The notes: a model not told the origin generated them from the sequence alone. DNA of 64,000 bases from Ammoniphilus sp. CFH 90114 (GCF_004123195.1 NZ_SDLI01000013.1:33231-97230); one strand, 5' to 3'. Shown: positions 8,912 to 18,503, numbered from the stretch's first letter. Translations and numbers: made by a program.

Positions 8912-8994
8912 TTGAATTTTTATTACACATGATGCATAATGTTACACAGAGAGAACGTTATGCATTTTTATTAACTAAGACGAATATTCATTCA
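8912..8994 (+). promoter_or_regulatory. argG promoter with two ARG boxes and a leader hairpin
   Basis: Promoter: TTGAAT (8912-8917), 17 bp, CATAAT (8935-8940). An ARG-box-like sequence TGAATTTTTATTAC overlaps the -35. A second box, CGAATATTCATTCA (8981-8994), lies in the leader. Between them GCATAATGTT (8934-8943) and AACGTTATGC (8954-8963) form an inverted repeat. The layout fits repression by the arginine regulator AhrC/ArgR binding at both boxes (inference from known consensus). Confidence 0.65.
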
Positions 8995-9025
8995 TATAAC
9001 ATAGAAGATAAAAGGAGATAGAGTT

Positions 9026-10282
9026 ATGAGTAAAGAAAAAATTGTATTAGCATATTCTGGTGGTTTAGATACTTCTGTTGCCATTAAGTGGCTTCAAGAC
9101 ACTTACAATTATGATGTGATTGCTGTTGGCTTGGATGTTGGAGAAGGAAAAGATCTTGAGTTTGTTCGTGATAAAGCCCTCCAAGTTGGCGCGATTAAGT
9201 CCTACGTTGTAGATGCGAAGGAATTGTTTGCTGAAGAGTTCGTGCTTCCTGCACTAAAGGCGAATGCCATGTATGAAGGAAAGTATCCAGTGGTTTCCGC
9301 TCTTTCTCGTCCATTGATTGCTAAGGTATTAGTGGATATCGCGAAAGAAGAAGGCGCTGTAGCTGTTGCTCATGGTTGTACAGGAAAAGGAAACGACCAA
9401 GTACGATTTGACGTAACCTTTACCGCTCTTGATCCGAACTTGAAGATTGTAGCTCCTGTTCGTGAATGGGGAATGACTCGTGATGAAGAGATTGCTTATG
9501 CGGAAAAGAACGGGATTCCGATTCCGATTAACCTAGATAACCCTTATAGCATCGACCAGAATCTTTGGGGACGTGCTTGCGAGTGCGGCGTATTGGAAGA
9601 TCCTTGGGCAGAGCCGCCAGCAGGTGCTTATGATCTAACCGTTGGGATAGAGGATGCTCCTGATACTCCAGAAGAAATTGAAATTGATTTTGTTAAAGGT
9701 AAGCCTGTTTCTATCAATGGAAAAGAAATGCTTTTAAGCGAATTGATTCTAGAATTGAACGCCATCGCTGGAAAGCACGGAGTTGGACGTATTGACCATG
9801 TAGAAAACCGTTTGGTTGGTATCAAGTCCCGTGAAGTTTATGAAGCTCCAGGAGCGATGACGCTGATCTTGGCTCACCGTGAATTAGAATTCTTGACTCA
9901 ACCTCGCGAAGTGGCTCAATTCAAGCCAATTATCGAACATAAGATTTCTCAAATGATTTACGAAGGACTTTGGTTCTCCCCGATTATGGACGCTTTGCAT
10001 GCTTTCGTGGAAGAAACTCAGAAGTTCGTAACAGGAACCATCCGTGTGAAATTGTTTAAAGGGCATGCGATTGTAGTAGGCCGTAAATCCGTTCATTCTC
10101 TATATGATATGGAACTTGCTACTTATGGAGAAGAGGATACGTTCGATCATAAGGCAGCTCTTGGATTTATCCAGCTTTATGGAATGCCAACGAAGGTATA
10201 TTCTCAAGTGAATCGCGAACACTTAAACAGTAACACGCCGAAGGCGGTCATCATAGATAAGAAGGAAGCGGTCAAGCAATGA
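9026..10282 (+). CDS. argG: Argininosuccinate synthase
   Basis: Condenses citrulline and aspartate using ATP in the penultimate arginine step. It has 418 residues, slightly above the usual ~400. The N-type ATP pyrophosphatase P-loop AYSGGLDTS is at residues 9-17, and the [15 protein letters not shown] motif that contacts citrulline/ATP lies near residues 115-130. The start has AAAGGAGA at good spacing. The stop overlaps the argH ATG, so the two are co-translated. Codon choice looks biased to A/T-ending codons, as in well-expressed genes. Confidence 0.97.
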   Translation: MSKEKIVLAYSGGLDTSVAIKWLQDTYNYDVIAVGLDVGEGKDLEFVRDKALQVGAIKSYVVDAKELFAEEFVLPALKANAMYEGKYPVVSALSRPLIAKVLVDIAKEEGAVAVAHGCTGKGNDQVRFDVTFTALDPNLKIVAPVREWGMTRDEEIAYAEKNGIPIPINLDNPYSIDQNLWGRACECGVLEDPWAEPPAGAYDLTVGIEDAPDTPEEIEIDFVKGKPVSINGKEMLLSELILELNAIAGKHGVGRIDHVENRLVGIKSREVYEAPGAMTLILAHRELEFLTQPREVAQFKPIIEHKISQMIYEGLWFSPIMDALHAFVEETQKFVTGTIRVKLFKGHAIVVGRKSVHSLYDMELATYGEEDTFDHKAALGFIQLYGMPTKVYSQVNREHLNSNTPKAVIIDKKEAVKQ

Positions 10283-11700
10283 AGCTTTGGGGTGGAAGAT
10301 TTACAAAAGCAACAGATAAATTAGTTGAAGAATATACAGCCTCGATTCAATTCGATCAACAGCTTTGGAAAGAAGATATCGCAGGAAGCCTAGCGCATGT
10401 TACCATGCTTGGCAAGTGCGGCATCCTTCCTCTAGAAGATGTGGAGACGATTAAGACTGGTTTGAAGAAGGTTGCATCCAAGATCGAAAATGGAGAATTG
10501 GAATTTACGATCGAGAACGAAGACATTCATATGAATGTGGAGAAGTTCTTGATAGAGGAAGTGGGTCCGGTAGGCGGCAAGCTGCATACCGGGCGCAGCC
10601 GCAATGACCAAGTAGCCACAGATATGCACTTATATCTTCGTGAACAAGTGATTGAACTGGTCGAATTGATTTCTAAGCTTCAAGATTCTTTAATCGGACA
10701 AGCGAAGGAGAATCTTGATACGATTCTTCCTGGTTATACGCATTTACAACGCGCTCAGCCGATCCTATTTGCTCATCATTTGATGGCTTATGTGGCTATG
10801 CTTCAGCGTGATGCTGAGCGTTTAATGGACAGCTGGAAGCGAATCAATATGCTTCCGCTAGGAGCTGGTGCCTTAGCAGGAACAACGTTTCCTATTGACC
10901 GCGAATATACAGCGGAGTTGTTAAAGTTTGATACGATTTATATGAACTCTCTTGACGCAGTAAGTGATCGTGATTTCATCGTCGAGTTTCTTGGCAATGC
11001 CTCTTTGATCATGACACATCTTTCTCGTCTATGTGAGGAATTGGTTCTTTGGTCAAGCAATGAATTCGCTTTTGTGGAGTTGGATGATGCGTTCTGTACG
11101 GGAAGCAGCATTATGCCGCAGAAGAAAAATCCAGATGTAGCTGAGCTTGTACGTGGGAAAACCGGACGAGTTTACGGCAATCTGGTAGGAATGCTTACAG
11201 TACTTAAGTCCTTACCTCTGGCATACAACAAGGACATGCAAGAGGACAAGGAAGGAATGTTCGATACGGTGAAGACGTTGCATGGCGCTCTGTCTTTATT
11301 TATCCCCATGATCGCAACCATGAAGGTTCGCAAGGAGAATATGCGTAAGGCCGTTACGCAAGATTTCTCCAATGCGACAGACTTGGCTGATTACCTTGTG
11401 AATAAAGGTTTACCATTCCGTCAAGCTCATGAAGTAGTTGGAAAGACCGTTCTTTACTGCATCCAGGAGAACAAATACTTGCTAGACCTAAGCCTAGAAG
11501 AGTATCACCAATTCTCTTCTTTATTCGAAGAAGATATCTATAAGGCTATCGACGTGGTCCAAGTTGTCAATGCCCGTGATGTGCAGGGTGGAACAGCGAA
11601 GAATCAGGTTGAGAAACAAATCGCCTACATGGAAGAGATCAAGCTTCCAACAGAGCAATGGGTTGTACAACACAAAGAGAAAATTGAGATTGATCTTTAA
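10279..11700 (+). CDS. argH: Argininosuccinate lyase
   Basis: Splits argininosuccinate to arginine and fumarate. The 473-residue length fits. Fumarase/aspartase superfamily signatures are visible: [12 protein letters not shown] near residue 108, [15 protein letters not shown] near 155, and the mobile catalytic loop [12 protein letters not shown] near 277. It is the second gene of the argGH operon, overlapping argG by 4 nt, and is followed by a hairpin terminator. Confidence 0.97.
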   Translation: MKLWGGRFTKATDKLVEEYTASIQFDQQLWKEDIAGSLAHVTMLGKCGILPLEDVETIKTGLKKVASKIENGELEFTIENEDIHMNVEKFLIEEVGPVGGKLHTGRSRNDQVATDMHLYLREQVIELVELISKLQDSLIGQAKENLDTILPGYTHLQRAQPILFAHHLMAYVAMLQRDAERLMDSWKRINMLPLGAGALAGTTFPIDREYTAELLKFDTIYMNSLDAVSDRDFIVEFLGNASLIMTHLSRLCEELVLWSSNEFAFVELDDAFCTGSSIMPQKKNPDVAELVRGKTGRVYGNLVGMLTVLKSLPLAYNKDMQEDKEGMFDTVKTLHGALSLFIPMIATMKVRKENMRKAVTQDFSNATDLADYLVNKGLPFRQAHEVVGKTVLYCIQENKYLLDLSLEEYHQFSSLFEEDIYKAIDVVQVVNARDVQGGTAKNQVEKQIAYMEEIKLPTEQWVVQHKEKIEIDL

Positions 11701-11704
11701 TATG

Positions 11705-11743
11705 AGGTGTCTGGGCGTAGCTTTTGGGTCCAGGCACTTTTTG
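11705..11743 (+). terminator. Terminator after argH
   Basis: GTGTCTGG / CCAGGCAC stem (one G-U pair) followed by five T. Confidence 0.7.
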
Positions 11744-11913
11744 TGTGTATTTTTTATTTTCCTAGTTCAATAAATCATGGATCTTGAATATGATATGTAA
11801 GACAAACGAATAACCAAATAGAGTCTCGCGTTTTATTGTTTATACCGAAGGGTAATAGGGCATAATGAAGTTTGCAGGTAAATATTGTAAAACCAACTTT
11901 TTTGAGGGTTTGG

Positions 11914-11942
11914 GCAGGAATTATTAGGGCTGCGTAGAATAT
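11914..11942 (+). promoter_or_regulatory. Candidate sigma-H promoter upstream of Spo0E-like gene
   Basis: GCAGGAATT, 11-bp spacer, GTAGAATAT. Every defined position matches the B. subtilis sigma-H consensus RNAGGAWWW-N11/12-RNNGAATWW. An inverted repeat, TTAGGGCT (11924-11931) and AGCCCTAA (11958-11965), spans the start region and may be an operator. Confidence 0.55.
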
Positions 11943-12055
11943 ACATAATAGGAACTAAGCCCTAAGGTACAGCCATAAGGTTGAATACCAAGGTATTAGT
12001 ATGGGGGAGACAAGATCAGCCAAGTTCTCAATCAAGTAGGTAGGGGGGAGTGTCC

Positions 12056-12259
12056 ATGGTATATATGGAGTCTACATCATCCAGTAATAAATTTTGTATG
12101 GATGCTTTGTTGGAAGAGATTTATTTTCTTCGCCGCCGCTTAAATGAAATGAGCCGAGAGATAGGTAGTTTTTCTAATCCAAGGCTTGTTGAAGTAAGCC
12201 AACTATTAGATAAGAAACTTAATGATTACGAACAGTTAAAATTAAAGAAGACCTCATAA
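12056..12259 (+). CDS. Spo0E-like sporulation regulatory phosphatase
   Basis: 67 residues. Spo0E-family proteins dephosphorylate Spo0A~P and delay sporulation. The family pattern is clear: two helices, with LLEEIYFLRRRLNEM in the first and the signature SQLLD (family SQxLD) followed by KKLNDYEQL in the second. The ATG at 12056 follows AGGGGGGAG; a GTG 6 nt upstream falls inside the ribosome site. It lies alone between argH and a convergent VanW gene. The specific paralogue cannot be assigned. Confidence 0.88.
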   Translation: MVYMESTSSSNKFCMDALLEEIYFLRRRLNEMSREIGSFSNPRLVEVSQLLDKKLNDYEQLKLKKTS

Positions 12260-12265
12260 ATTAAC

Positions 12266-12295
12266 AAGGAGTTAGCGATCCCGCTAACTCCTTTT
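12266..12295. terminator. Terminator between convergent genes
   Basis: Perfect stem GGAGTTAGCG / CGCTAACTCC followed by TTTT, directly after the Spo0E-like stop and facing the end of the minus-strand VanW gene. Confidence 0.8.
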
Positions 12296-12315
12296 CTAAC
12301 GCCTGAAACCTTTGA

Positions 12316-13674
12316 TTACCCTCCTACAGCGACTACTTTAGGCTGCGGTTTATACGTATCCTTCGAAATAAGGATTTTCTGATCAGGCTTCCCTTCCTCT
12401 TTTACGAGTTTATAGACATGAACCTGATAGCCGGATTTTCCTTCCCTAATGACCTTGGTTTGGCCTGCACTTAACGTTGGGTCTTTTCTGGTCTCTACTT
12501 TTGGTGGAATCACGCGAACCGTTTCCGTTTGGATCTTAATTTCTTTTCCCTCAGGCCCCGTACCGAATAACTTCACAGTCAGTTTCCCATTCTTCGCTTC
12601 TGTTCGGACCAGTAAATGCTTTCCTGTCGTGTTCTGAAAGCGAAAATCGATTCCCCAGTCCGTATACGTGGCGTCCAAGCCAAGTGGAACGTAACTGACA
12701 GGCAACGAATGATTTCTTCTTTCTACTAGTTTTAAGTCAGATAATAGGACAGCATTGTACAAGGTTGTCGATATCTGGCATACACCGCCACCGATTCCTT
12801 GAGTAATTTCGCCATTCAAAATGACGGGAGCTGGTTTATAGCCAAACTTTTTTTCGGTCTCTTGAATCACTTGACGATAGCTGAAGATTTCATCTGGGCG
12901 GAGAATGGTGTCGTGTAGAACGGCAGCAGTAGCCTCCACATTGTGGGTTCTACCATCCGTTTGGGTGGAGTAGGAGGTGGTAAATTCGGAAAGCTTTCGG
13001 GAAATGCCTTCTTCAACTAAATGTTCCTTTGTTACTTGGGCTCGAATTTCTTTAAGAGGTACCGTAATGGAGTAAGCAGATTGTGTCCAGATCTCTTCGG
13101 CTGTCAGCTTTTGCACTTGTTCACTCAAAGCAACTAAATCAGGGTGTTGAACGGACTTATCGTCTTCAAATTTCACTTCATCTTCAGGTGTAATGATTCG
13201 TTTAGCCTCTTTTGGCTGAGATTCGAATAGTTCGGGCCAGCGTTTCCTAAAGGTTCGGGGGAGCTCCTCTTCCTTCCACTCAAACGATACCCTATACTCG
13301 ATCCCCTGTCTTGCTTCCCATCTGTACAAGGCTCTCTTCCAGACACTTGCTTCTTTCTGAAAGCTTAATAAGTCATGCATTACTTCTTTTTCACGTAGAT
13401 CTAGAATCTCTTTTAATGGCAAAGACCTTTCCACCTGATCCTGGATAGAGTCGGGGAGGATTAACTCCACTTCTTTATTTAGGATTTGATCTGCTTTCTC
13501 CTTCCATTCTTCCTCTACTTGACTAGGTAACATTCCTCCAATATGCCAATCGTAGAGATAAACTCCATGGGGGATATCAGGACGATTCCCATACCAATAA
13601 ACCCAACCTAGTACACTTGAGATGAGTGCGAACACAACTAAAACAGCAAGTAAACGTTTATGCACCTTTTGCAC
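12316..13674 (-). CDS. VanW-family surface protein with C-terminal G5-like domain
   Basis: About 452 residues. An N-terminal signal anchor (RLLAVLVVFALISSVLGWVYWYG) is followed by a putative peptidoglycan-binding region. The VanW domain comes next (FTTSYSTQTDGRTHNV..., with the conserved GGGVCQISTTLYNA near two thirds of the length). The C-terminal segment (ETVRVIPPKVETRKDPTL...) looks like a G5 domain. Similar proteins (YoaR type) are exported and thought to act at the cell wall; biochemical function is unknown. The GTG start at 13674 has an AGGGGAG ribosome site; the frame stays open to a GTG at 13758 without one. Single gene on the minus strand. Confidence 0.8.
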   Translation of the reverse strand: MQKVHKRLLAVLVVFALISSVLGWVYWYGNRPDIPHGVYLYDWHIGGMLPSQVEEEWKEKADQILNKEVELILPDSIQDQVERSLPLKEILDLREKEVMHDLLSFQKEASVWKRALYRWEARQGIEYRVSFEWKEEELPRTFRKRWPELFESQPKEAKRIITPEDEVKFEDDKSVQHPDLVALSEQVQKLTAEEIWTQSAYSITVPLKEIRAQVTKEHLVEEGISRKLSEFTTSYSTQTDGRTHNVEATAAVLHDTILRPDEIFSYRQVIQETEKKFGYKPAPVILNGEITQGIGGGVCQISTTLYNAVLLSDLKLVERRNHSLPVSYVPLGLDATYTDWGIDFRFQNTTGKHLLVRTEAKNGKLTVKLFGTGPEGKEIKIQTETVRVIPPKVETRKDPTLSAGQTKVIREGKSGYQVHVYKLVKEEGKPDQKILISKDTYKPQPKVVAVGG

Positions 13675-13810
13675 TACTGTTTTCTCTCCCCTCTCTTTCA
13701 AAAAAACCACATGAAGTGCAGCCAGGTTGACAGGACGCCAACGAGGCTGCACTATCACAATCTTTATGCGTAATTTAATAAAATATGACCAAGAATTTAT
13801 TTGACAGCAA

Positions 13811-13819
13811 TGGTATAAT
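13811..13819 (+). promoter_or_regulatory. Extended -10 promoter upstream of ftsE
   Basis: TGGTATAAT, an extended -10 (TGnTATAAT), about 160 nt before the ftsE start. No usable -35 is needed or seen. Confidence 0.5.
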
Positions 13820-13977
13820 GTTAGTTGGGTTTCCTTTAGCGAAAGCTGTCATTTCCTAGGAAATACTAGGGAATCATGTGAGGATTGTCCAGAACCATGT
13901 CGAAGTGGCCTTATAGTTCTTCGATTTATTCAGACAGGGTAACCTGTTGCTTTCTTTTAGAAGAGGTGAATACGAGA

Positions 13978-14664
13978 ATGATAGAGATGATAGACGTAGC
14001 CAAGACGTACCCGAACGGGACAGAGGCTCTAAAAGAGATTAATATAAAAATTAATAAAAGCGAATTTGTTTATGTAGTCGGTCCGAGTGGAGCGGGGAAG
14101 TCGACCTTCATTAAGCTGATGTATCGAGAAGAAAAACCAACCCAAGGCAAGATTATTCTTAATGGATACCATGTTGACCGAATGAAAGAACGGCAGATCC
14201 CAAAGCTGCGTCGGAGTATAGGCGTTGTATTCCAAGATTACAAGCTGCTCCCTAGACTAACTGTCTATGAAAATATTGCTTTTGCCATGGAAGTAGTAGA
14301 AGCCCCGAAAAAGCAAATTAAGAACCGTGTCATGGAAGTGCTAGAGCTCGTGAAATTAAAGAATAAGCTTCGGGCTTATCCTTCGGAGCTGTCGGGAGGA
14401 GAGCAGCAACGCGTTTCGATTGCTCGCGCTCTGGTGAATAACCCTGGAACTATGATTGCAGATGAACCAACTGGAAACCTCGACCCGGAAACTTCATGGG
14501 AGATTATGCGCATCTTCGAGGAGGTTAACCTGCGAGGAACGACGATCGTGATGGCAACCCATAACCGTGAAATTGTAAACACACTACGCAAGCGGGTGGT
14601 AGCGATCGAAGCAGGGAGAATCGCACGCGATCAAATGAGAGGGGAATACGGCTATGAAGATTAG
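13978..14664 (+). CDS. ftsE: Cell-division ABC transporter ATP-binding protein FtsE
   Basis: ATPase of the FtsEX complex, which couples ATP hydrolysis in the cytoplasm to activation of a murein hydrolase outside the membrane. The 228-residue length is typical. Walker A GPSGAGKS is near residues 36-43, the Q-loop is in VVFQDYKLLP, the signature is LSGGEQQR, and Walker B runs into IADEPTGNLD. The chosen ATG follows AAGAGGTGAA; 31 further in-frame codons upstream have no ribosome site. It overlaps ftsX by 11 nt. Confidence 0.95.
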   Translation: MIEMIDVAKTYPNGTEALKEINIKINKSEFVYVVGPSGAGKSTFIKLMYREEKPTQGKIILNGYHVDRMKERQIPKLRRSIGVVFQDYKLLPRLTVYENIAFAMEVVEAPKKQIKNRVMEVLELVKLKNKLRAYPSELSGGEQQRVSIARALVNNPGTMIADEPTGNLDPETSWEIMRIFEEVNLRGTTIVMATHNREIVNTLRKRVVAIEAGRIARDQMRGEYGYED

Positions 14665-15547
14665 AACGGTTGGCCGCCATGTTCGGGAAGGGTTCCGCAA
14701 TGTCGGCCGTAATGGATGGATGTCTTTTGCCTCCATGAGTTCCGTAGCGATTACCCTTTTTATACTGGGTGTGTTTTTGTTAATGGCCCTAAACGTGAAT
14801 CACATTGCTGAGACGGTCGAGAGTCAAGTAGAGATGCGCGTGATCCTGAAGAAGGAAACCGACATGGATCAGGCGGAGAAGGTACGAGAAAGACTTCAAG
14901 CCATCCCTCAAGTAGAGACGGTGACCTTCGTAACGAAAGAAGAAGGTCTGGCGAAGTTCCGGGAAAGCTTTGGCGAGAGTGCCTACTTGTTTGAAGGGCT
15001 AGAGAAAGAAAACCCACTATTGGATGAATTCGTGGTGAGGACGAAGGATCCGAGAGACACAGCGATGATTGCCGAGCGAGTGAAGAACTTCCCGCACGTA
15101 GAAAAGGTGAACTATGGAAAGGGCATGATAGAGAAGCTCTTTACCATCACGACCGCGATGCGAAATATTGGGATTGCGTTTATTGTTGCCTTAGCTTTTA
15201 CCGCCATGTTTTTGATTGCTAATACGATTAAACTAACGATTGTTGCCAGACGCAAGGAAATTGAAATCATGAAGCTGGTAGGAGCCACGAATTCTTTTAT
15301 CCGCTGGCCGTTCTTTGTGGAAGGGTTAATGATGGGTGGACTGGGTGCGATTATTCCCACTCTATTACTTTTAGCCGGCTATAAATATTTAATAGATTTT
15401 GTGAAAGAAGATTTGAATTTGTACTTTATTGATTTGCTTCCTCTAGATCCGCTCGCTTGGCAGGTGGGTGGGTTGCTCTTAGGAATAGGAGCTTTTCTTG
15501 GCATTTGGGGAAGTATCGTTTCGATCCATCGTTTCTTAAAAGTTTAA
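14654..15547 (+). CDS. ftsX: Cell-division permease FtsX
   Basis: Membrane partner of FtsE, 297 residues. One TM segment near residues 22-45 is followed by a large extracellular loop (about 46-170) that in this family contacts the murein hydrolase. Three more TM segments follow (near 173-198, 220-245 and 265-290), giving the usual four-helix FtsX topology. Its start lies inside ftsE. The M23 hydrolase that it probably activates begins 18 nt after its stop. Confidence 0.95.
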   Translation: MKIRTVGRHVREGFRNVGRNGWMSFASMSSVAITLFILGVFLLMALNVNHIAETVESQVEMRVILKKETDMDQAEKVRERLQAIPQVETVTFVTKEEGLAKFRESFGESAYLFEGLEKENPLLDEFVVRTKDPRDTAMIAERVKNFPHVEKVNYGKGMIEKLFTITTAMRNIGIAFIVALAFTAMFLIANTIKLTIVARRKEIEIMKLVGATNSFIRWPFFVEGLMMGGLGAIIPTLLLLAGYKYLIDFVKEDLNLYFIDLLPLDPLAWQVGGLLLGIGAFLGIWGSIVSIHRFLKV

Positions 15548-15565
15548 AACTACTGGGAGGATATT

Positions 15566-16741
15566 ATGCGGAAGACCCCTTTACTCGTTGCCTGTGCGTT
15601 ATCTCTAACCATGCTTACCCCATTTTATGGACAAGCAGCAAGCTCGTTGGACAAAATCAACCAGAAGATTGCACAGATTAAGAATCAACAGAAAGCAGCG
15701 GAGAACCGCATCTCAGAGATCGATAACCAGATCCAAGTGATTGAATCGAGAAAAACAGAAGTGAAACAGGATCTAGCTACGATAGAAATAAAACTGAATA
15801 CGACCCAAGAGAAAATCCAGACGCTGGACCGACAAATCGGGGACACGACACTCAAGGCCCAAGACGCAGCTGTCCAATTGGATGAAGCGGAGAAAAGGGT
15901 AGAAGAACGGGATGAATTATTGAAAACCCGAGTGAAAATTATGTACGAGATGGGGAATGTCTCGTATTTGGAAGTGTTGCTTGGCGCTAAAGATTTCGGA
16001 GATTTTCTCAATCGGTTAGATGCCGTGAAGCTTATCGTAGATTCTGATGTCAAGATCCTAGAAGATAACGTCAAAGATAAGGAAACGATTGAAATCAAAA
16101 AAGTGGAAGTCGATACGCATTTGGCTAATCTTGAAGGTCTTTATGCACAGACGAGTCAACTGAAAAATGAATTAAAGCACCAGCAAAAAGAGCGGACGGT
16201 GGCCATTGCTCAACTTGAACAACAAGAAGTCGAATTAGAAGAAGTGAAGCTGGAGCAGGAACAGGCCATGCTTGATTTGATGGGCCAGATGAAATCTGCC
16301 TTATCGCAGAAGAATAAGCTTTTGCAACAGAAAAAGTATACAGGTGGACGTTTTGCTTGGCCGGTTCCAGACAGCTCGCGGATCACTTCTCAATTTGGTT
16401 TGAGGAAGGATCCGTTTACGGGAAAAACGGCGGGTCATAACGGCTTGGATATCGGAGCGCCACAAGGAACAACGATCGTGGCTGCAGCCGATGGAGTCGT
16501 TCTGATCTCCGGATATGTACGAGGGTACGGGAATATGATCAGTATAGATCATGGTGGAGATCTCTCCACAATCTATGGTCACATCCGTGAAGGTGGACTC
16601 CTCGTGAAGGAAAATCAGGTAGTGAAGAAAGGGCAAAAAATTGCTGAGGTAGGTTCCACGGGAAGGTCGACGGGCCCGCATTTGCACTTTGGGGTTTATA
16701 AGGGAAGAACGGTTGTTGACCCTATGGGTTATCTTCGCTAG
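15566..16741 (+). CDS. EnvC-like murein hydrolase/activator (coiled coil + M23), FtsEX partner
   Basis: 391 residues. A Sec signal peptide (MRKTPLLVACALSLTMLTPF, cut near QAAS) leads into two long coiled-coil stretches (about residues 25-110 and 160-250), then a C-terminal M23/LytM domain. The zinc ligands look intact: H291 and D295 in HNGLD, and HLH at 372-374. An intact site suggests an active endopeptidase rather than an EnvC-type inactive activator. Its position directly after ftsEX marks it as the hydrolase governed by FtsEX. In B. subtilis that role is held by CwlO, which carries an NlpC/P60 domain instead. Confidence 0.88.
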   Translation: MRKTPLLVACALSLTMLTPFYGQAASSLDKINQKIAQIKNQQKAAENRISEIDNQIQVIESRKTEVKQDLATIEIKLNTTQEKIQTLDRQIGDTTLKAQDAAVQLDEAEKRVEERDELLKTRVKIMYEMGNVSYLEVLLGAKDFGDFLNRLDAVKLIVDSDVKILEDNVKDKETIEIKKVEVDTHLANLEGLYAQTSQLKNELKHQQKERTVAIAQLEQQEVELEEVKLEQEQAMLDLMGQMKSALSQKNKLLQQKKYTGGRFAWPVPDSSRITSQFGLRKDPFTGKTAGHNGLDIGAPQGTTIVAAADGVVLISGYVRGYGNMISIDHGGDLSTIYGHIREGGLLVKENQVVKKGQKIAEVGSTGRSTGPHLHFGVYKGRTVVDPMGYLR

Positions 16742-16792
16742 AAGTGGCAAAAGCATGAAGGATGCGTTAAGATCAGAGTATAAGCTTTAAGT

Positions 16793-16821
16793 TCATATCC
16801 GGTCTGGTGCCATCATATACT
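16793..16821 (+). promoter_or_regulatory. Candidate sigma-E (mother-cell) promoter upstream of ctpB-like gene
   Basis: TCATATC, 14-bp spacer, CATATACT. This matches 6 of 7 and 7 of 8 positions of the sigma-E consensus (KMATATT / CATACAHT) as I recall it. Confidence 0.4.
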
Positions 16822-16885
16822 AAATGGGACGAACTTTGAGGTGGACTCCTTTTAGGGGGACCAATAAGACAGGGAAAAAGGTGGT

Positions 16886-18397
16886 GTGGATGGATTGCGG
16901 ATCAAGGGCAGCACGTTAGCAGCTCTGCTTGGTCTTACCATGGTGTTTAGCAGTCTGTTTACCATGGTGGCGATGGACTCGGAGAGAAGTGTACTCGGAC
17001 AAACTTTATCCACGTTTCTCGATAAGGTTGGGTTAACTTCCCCTGCACCCTCAGCTCCCAATATAGGGAATAGGGTAGCGCCATCGGAAGCGGAGAGTTT
17101 GAAGAAGATTTATGAAGTGTACGGCATGATTCAACAGAACTATTTAGAGGAAGTAGATCCGCAAAAGCTAGTCGATGGAGCAATTAATGGGATGATTAAC
17201 TCCCTCGAAGATCCGTATTCCGTTTATATGGATCCGAAGTCTGCGGAGCAATTTACCGAATCGATTCATTCCTCTTTTCAAGGGATCGGTGCTGAAGTGA
17301 CGATGGAGGGAGGAAAGGTGACCATCGTTTCTCCGTTTAAGGGATCTCCAGCGGAGAAGGCGGGTCTTCGCCCTCATGACCAAGTGATCAGTGTGAACGG
17401 AGAATCTTTGGAAGGGCTAGATTTATATGAAGCGGTATTGAAAATTAGAGGTCCGAAGGGATCGGAAGCTAAGCTAGAAGTCATCCGCCCGGGTTTACGG
17501 GATGCGTTAACGGTTATTGTCGTTCGGGATGAGATTCCGCTCGAGACCGTTTACAGCGAGACGATTAAGAAGAATGGCAAGACATTCGGAAAAATTGAAG
17601 TCACGCAATTCTCGATGAATACGGGAACTCGCTTCAAGGAAGAGCTAGAGAAGTTTGAAAAGGAAAAGGTGGACGGCCTCATCATTGATTTGCGCGGGAA
17701 TCCAGGCGGATTACTGAATGTTGTTGTTGACATGGGTCATCTGCTTGTACCGAATAAAGGCGTTATCCTTCAAGTCGAGGATACTTCAGGCACCCGAGAA
17801 GTCATGAAATCAAAGCTTGATGGGAAGAAGCCTTACCCGATTACAGTTCTGATTGATAAAGGAAGCGCCAGTGCCTCTGAGATTCTGGCTGGTGCGCTAA
17901 AAGAAAATGGTTATAAAATTGTAGGTCAGACTAGCTTCGGTAAAGGTACGGTTCAGAACTCGATGGAGCTCGAAGATAAAAGTCAAGTGAAGATGACGAT
18001 TGCGAAGTGGTTGACCCCTTCTGGAGGATGGATTAATAAAACAGGGGTGGAGCCTACGGTGGCCATTGAACAGCCGAAGTACTTCTTCGCAGCACCCATT
18101 AGTCTTGAGGAAGGTAACCTGAAGTACGACCAGAATGGAGAAGCCATTCACAACTTGCAGATGATTCTAGAAGGATTAGGCTTCCCAGCAGGACGGACAG
18201 ATGGATACTTTGATGAAAAGACGGTGACAGCAGTTAAAGCATTCCAGAAACTAAACGAGCTTCCGATGACGGGGGAAGTCGATGAGAAAACAGCGGCTAT
18301 GCTTCAAGAACAGTTGGTAAAGAAAATTAAGGATCCAGCCAATGACTTACAGCTTCAGGCCGCGATCCAGGTTCTGGACAAAGAGGCAAAAAAATAA
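16886..18397 (+). CDS. ctpB: Carboxy-terminal processing protease (S41, PDZ, PG-binding domain)
   Basis: Exported serine protease of the CtpA/CtpB family. A single N-terminal hydrophobic anchor (about residues 8-32) is followed by a PDZ domain (about 115-190), the S41 protease core and a C-terminal PG_binding_1 domain (about 415-475). The Ser/Lys dyad is readable as S329 in GSASASE and K353 in FGKGT. In B. subtilis CtpB cleaves SpoIVFA during sporulation, and ctpB lies between ftsEX and minJ as here. Start is uncertain: GTG at 16886 or TTG at 16895, the latter with better spacing to AGGTGG. Other CtpA-like roles remain possible. Confidence 0.88.
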   Translation: MDGLRIKGSTLAALLGLTMVFSSLFTMVAMDSERSVLGQTLSTFLDKVGLTSPAPSAPNIGNRVAPSEAESLKKIYEVYGMIQQNYLEEVDPQKLVDGAINGMINSLEDPYSVYMDPKSAEQFTESIHSSFQGIGAEVTMEGGKVTIVSPFKGSPAEKAGLRPHDQVISVNGESLEGLDLYEAVLKIRGPKGSEAKLEVIRPGLRDALTVIVVRDEIPLETVYSETIKKNGKTFGKIEVTQFSMNTGTRFKEELEKFEKEKVDGLIIDLRGNPGGLLNVVVDMGHLLVPNKGVILQVEDTSGTREVMKSKLDGKKPYPITVLIDKGSASASEILAGALKENGYKIVGQTSFGKGTVQNSMELEDKSQVKMTIAKWLTPSGGWINKTGVEPTVAIEQPKYFFAAPISLEEGNLKYDQNGEAIHNLQMILEGLGFPAGRTDGYFDEKTVTAVKAFQKLNELPMTGEVDEKTAAMLQEQLVKKIKDPANDLQLQAAIQVLDKEAKK

Positions 18398-18432
18398 CCT
18401 CCCAATAGAAGGAAGTTTGTAGTAAAATGTAG

Positions 18433-18471
18433 AAAAAGGTAATGGTAGATGAACACTATCATTACCTTTTT
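18433..18471 (+). terminator. Terminator after ctpB-like gene
   Basis: GGTAATGGTAG / CTATCATTACC stem followed by five T. Confidence 0.85.
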
Positions 18472-18503
18472 CCATTTCGTTCACGGAAACGGAGGACTAT
18501 TAA

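Noticed and set aside
13801..13806. TTGACA as the -35 of the ftsE promoter
   Set aside because: It is only 7 bp from the TATAAT; the extended -10 explains the promoter better.
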